Source: Hypericibacter terrae | GTDB lineage: Bacteria > Pseudomonadota > Alphaproteobacteria > Dongiales > Dongiaceae | Direction of reading: 5' to 3' | Length of the DNA: 64,000 bases | Assembly (NCBI RefSeq): GCF_008728855.1 | Contig: NZ_CP042906.1 | Location: 3,222,001-3,286,000, forward strand | Shown: positions 62,320 through 64,000 of the stretch, piece by piece | Layout of the letters: each line of letters starts with the position of its first letter | Position numbering within the stretch: the first letter of the stretch is position 1 | Notes under the pieces: model-generated | Seen by the model: the letters and a program-made list of their open reading frames with translations, nothing else | What the model was told of the DNA's origin: nothing | Database searches by the model: none | Position numbers and translations under genes: made by a program

Positions 62320-63315
62320 ATGGCCGAAGCCGCCGCACCCGGCACCAATCAGCCGCCGATCATCATCAAAAAGAAGAAGAAGGGCGGCGGTCACGGCCAT
62401 CATGGCGGTGCCTGGAAGGTCGCCTATGCCGATTTCGTGACGGCGATGATGGCGTTCTTCCTGCTGCTGTGGCTCCTCAATGCCACCACGGAAGAACAGC
62501 GCATCGGCATCGCCAATTATTTCGCGCCCAGCGTCGCGCCGGATGCGAGCAGCGGCTCGAACGGCGTGATGGGCGGCCAGACCGTCACCACCGATGGCGC
62601 CATGGTGGCCGAAAACTCCACGCCGAGCGTCACGGTCGAGATCGACGCGCCGCCGGCCGAGACCGATGGCGATTCCGGCGGTGCCGCGACCGCAGCCGTG
62701 GCGGCCCAGACCGACACTGCCGATCAGACGGCCCCCGCCCAGCAACAGGCCGCCCAACCGACCGACACGCAACAGGCCAGCGCCAGCGACCAGGAAGCGC
62801 AGAAGCTGCTGAAGGAGCTCCAGGACGAGCAGTTCCGCCAGGCGGAGCATCAGTTGCGCCAGGCGATCCAGCAGGTGCCCGACCTCAAGACCATGGCGCA
62901 GAACCTCATCATTGACCGCACGCCCGAAGGCATGCGCATCCAGCTGGTCGACCAGGACCGCGTCTCGATGTTCTCGAGCGGCAGCGCGAAGATGGAGGAC
63001 TACACCAAGAAGCTCCTGGATCTGGTGGCCCAGGTCGTTTCGAAGATGCCGAACAAGATCTCGATCTCGGGTCATACCGATTCGACGCCGTTCCAGAGCG
63101 ACAATGGCTACAGCAACTGGGAGCTCTCCGCCGACCGCGCCAATGCCAGCCGGCGCGAACTGCTGGCGGCGGGGCTCGCGCCGGACCGCATCGCCAATGT
63201 GGTCGGCAAGGCCGACACCGACCCGTTGTTGCCCGACGATCCCAGCTCGCCCCGTAACCGCCGCCTGAGCATCGTGGTGCTCAACGAGCAAATGCCGCAG
63301 CCTCCGCAGCAGTAA
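62320..63315 (+). CDS. motB: Flagellar motor stator protein MotB
   Basis: 331 residues. Basic N-terminus (IIIKKKKKGGGHGHH), a single membrane helix in KVAYADFVTAMMAFFLLLWL carrying the proton-binding Asp (ADF), then a long, low-complexity linker rich in Ala, Gln, Thr and Asp (about 70-155), and a C-terminal OmpA-like peptidoglycan-binding domain (ISISGHTDSTPFQSD, NWELSADRANASRR). Anchors the stator to the cell wall. The linker is longer than in enterobacterial MotB. Co-transcribed with motA. Confidence 0.95.
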   Translation: MAEAAAPGTNQPPIIIKKKKKGGGHGHHGGAWKVAYADFVTAMMAFFLLLWLLNATTEEQRIGIANYFAPSVAPDASSGSNGVMGGQTVTTDGAMVAENSTPSVTVEIDAPPAETDGDSGGAATAAVAAQTDTADQTAPAQQQAAQPTDTQQASASDQEAQKLLKELQDEQFRQAEHQLRQAIQQVPDLKTMAQNLIIDRTPEGMRIQLVDQDRVSMFSSGSAKMEDYTKKLLDLVAQVVSKMPNKISISGHTDSTPFQSDNGYSNWELSADRANASRRELLAAGLAPDRIANVVGKADTDPLLPDDPSSPRNRRLSIVVLNEQMPQPPQQ

Positions 63316-63450
63316 CGGCCTTTTTGACCCTACCGCTGCCGCGGTCTTGTCAGAACCCTCTGCTATTCCCATCTTTTAACGGTCGAGCGCCAGGGGTCCC
63401 GGGATATGCCCGGAATTCCCTTGAAATTCGGCCTGGGAGGGACTGTTTCG

Positions 63451-63969
63451 ATGAGCTTCGAGAATCGCCTGCCGGTCGCCACCGGCGAAGCCCGCTGGCA
63501 TGAGTCGGAGGCCCCGACGGTGATCGAGCCCCTGTCGGATCCGATGCTGTTCGACGGCATCCGCTCCCGGCGCGTGCTGGGCTATTTCGTCGATCTGATC
63601 CTGATCGGGCTGCTGAGCGTGGCCGTCTGGTTCGCGCTGGTCTTCGCCGGCGTCGTCACACTGGGCCTGCTGCTGCCCCTGCTCCCCCTGGGCATGGCGC
63701 TGGTTCCCCTCGCCTACCACACGCTCCAGGTCGGCGGCCCCCGCTCTGCCACCATCGGCATGCGGCTTTTCGGCGTGGAGGTGCGCAACTGGACCGGGAC
63801 GCGCCCGGACCTGCTGCAGGCCTTCCTGATGACGGCCCTGTTCCTCAGCACCATCGCGCTCACGGGATCGCTGATCCTGCTCGTCTCGCTGTTCAACGGC
63901 CGCGGCCGGACCCTGCATGACTATTTGTCGGGGACCGTCGTGGTTCGCGCCGAACGCCTCGGCGGCTGA
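63451..63969 (+). CDS. RDD family membrane protein
   Basis: 172 residues from ATG 63451 with GGGAGGG 11 bases upstream; the frame is open from 63406. Three or four hydrophobic spans with the family's marks: RSRRVLGYFVDLILIG (the RxxxxxxD motif in helix 1), RSATIGMRLFGVEV and GRTLHDYLSGTVVV near the C-terminus. RDD proteins are probably small-molecule or ion channels/transporters of unknown substrate. Downstream of motB by 135 bases; not a motility gene in known cases. Confidence 0.9.
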   Translation: MSFENRLPVATGEARWHESEAPTVIEPLSDPMLFDGIRSRRVLGYFVDLILIGLLSVAVWFALVFAGVVTLGLLLPLLPLGMALVPLAYHTLQVGGPRSATIGMRLFGVEVRNWTGTRPDLLQAFLMTALFLSTIALTGSLILLVSLFNGRGRTLHDYLSGTVVVRAERLGG

Positions 63970-64000
63970 TCGGTCCTGCCGCCAGCAGGTGAGATCGCGG
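63970..64000. other. Downstream end of window
   Basis: Only 31 bases; nothing recognisable, and the next gene starts outside the window. Confidence 0.3.

Noticed and set aside
61363-63372. 669-codon antisense frame opposite motA and motB
   Set aside because: The His/Gly/Asp-rich composition is that of a shadow frame; motA and motB are unmistakable on the other strand.

Overview
The window is GC-rich, densely coded bacterial chromosome with no rRNA, tRNA, CRISPR array or phage module that I can see. Gene content and signals fit an alphaproteobacterium, probably a soil or plant-associated Rhodospirillales-type organism: a SAM-II riboswitch ahead of a metY-type gene, an ODC of the alanine-racemase fold, an LdtR-like MarR regulator, DUF1036, many DMT/EamA exporters, and several families of short GC-rich palindromic intergenic repeats. 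The lineage is inference; no marker gene such as 16S is present.

Layout. 1-3.4 kb: a dipeptide/oligopeptide ABC operon (two permeases, two ATPases; its 5' end is outside the window). 3.5-7.5 kb: an XRE-cupin regulator divergent from an omega-amino acid:pyruvate aminotransferase, then alanine dehydrogenase, which together route amino groups through alanine. 7.5-9.7 kb: a class III adenylate cyclase/TPR gene bracketed by two copies of one terminator. 9.7-13.4 kb: a LysR gene divergent from a cupin, a DUF2255 gene with an in-frame amber codon, an aldo/keto reductase and an SDR. 13.4-20.7 kb: an AMP-ligase, a DUF4410 lipoprotein, an MBL-fold protein, a LysE exporter, an enolase-superfamily enzyme and a MarR regulator, with a ~100-bp repeat present twice in inverted orientation. 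20.8-23.6 kb: a DUF1036 protein, then a SAM-II riboswitch with its own promoter and terminator controlling osmC-metY. 23.6-25.0 kb: a complete IS4-family insertion sequence with terminal inverted repeats and an 11-bp target duplication. 25.1-29.7 kb: an ArsR regulator, two DMT transporters and a GT39-type membrane glycosyltransferase.

29.7-38.7 kb is the main catabolic block: a seven-gene minus-strand operon (acyl-CoA dehydrogenase, APH-type kinase, 3-hydroxyacyl-CoA dehydrogenase, two SDRs, thiolase, enoyl-CoA hydratase) facing an acyl-CoA ligase, with a truncated sugar-ABC ATPase between them. Kinase plus acyl-CoA dehydrogenase next to beta-oxidation enzymes suggests breakdown of 4-hydroxy acids through phosphorylated acyl-CoAs. 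38.8-44.7 kb: hemB, Ohr, another OsmC protein, a SulP transporter, a broken VIT1/CCC1-like gene and an ArsB/NhaD-type transporter. 44.9-48.7 kb: two alpha/beta hydrolases and a second DMT pair. 48.8-53.5 kb: a Cache-HAMP-GAF-HD-GYP receptor co-transcribed with a periplasmic binding protein. 53.5-61.2 kb: ornithine-decarboxylase-type enzyme with a structured leader, penicillin acylase family protein, threonine dehydratase, then a CBS and cystathionine gamma-synthase/lyase pair (reverse transsulfuration). 61.4-64 kb: motA, motB and an RDD membrane protein.

Strongest observations: the SAM-II riboswitch with a readable antiterminator/terminator switch; the kinase/acyl-CoA dehydrogenase operon; the fully delimited IS4 element inside a palindromic repeat; and three genes caught in decay (amber DUF2255, internally deleted VIT1-like, truncated RbsA-like ATPase).
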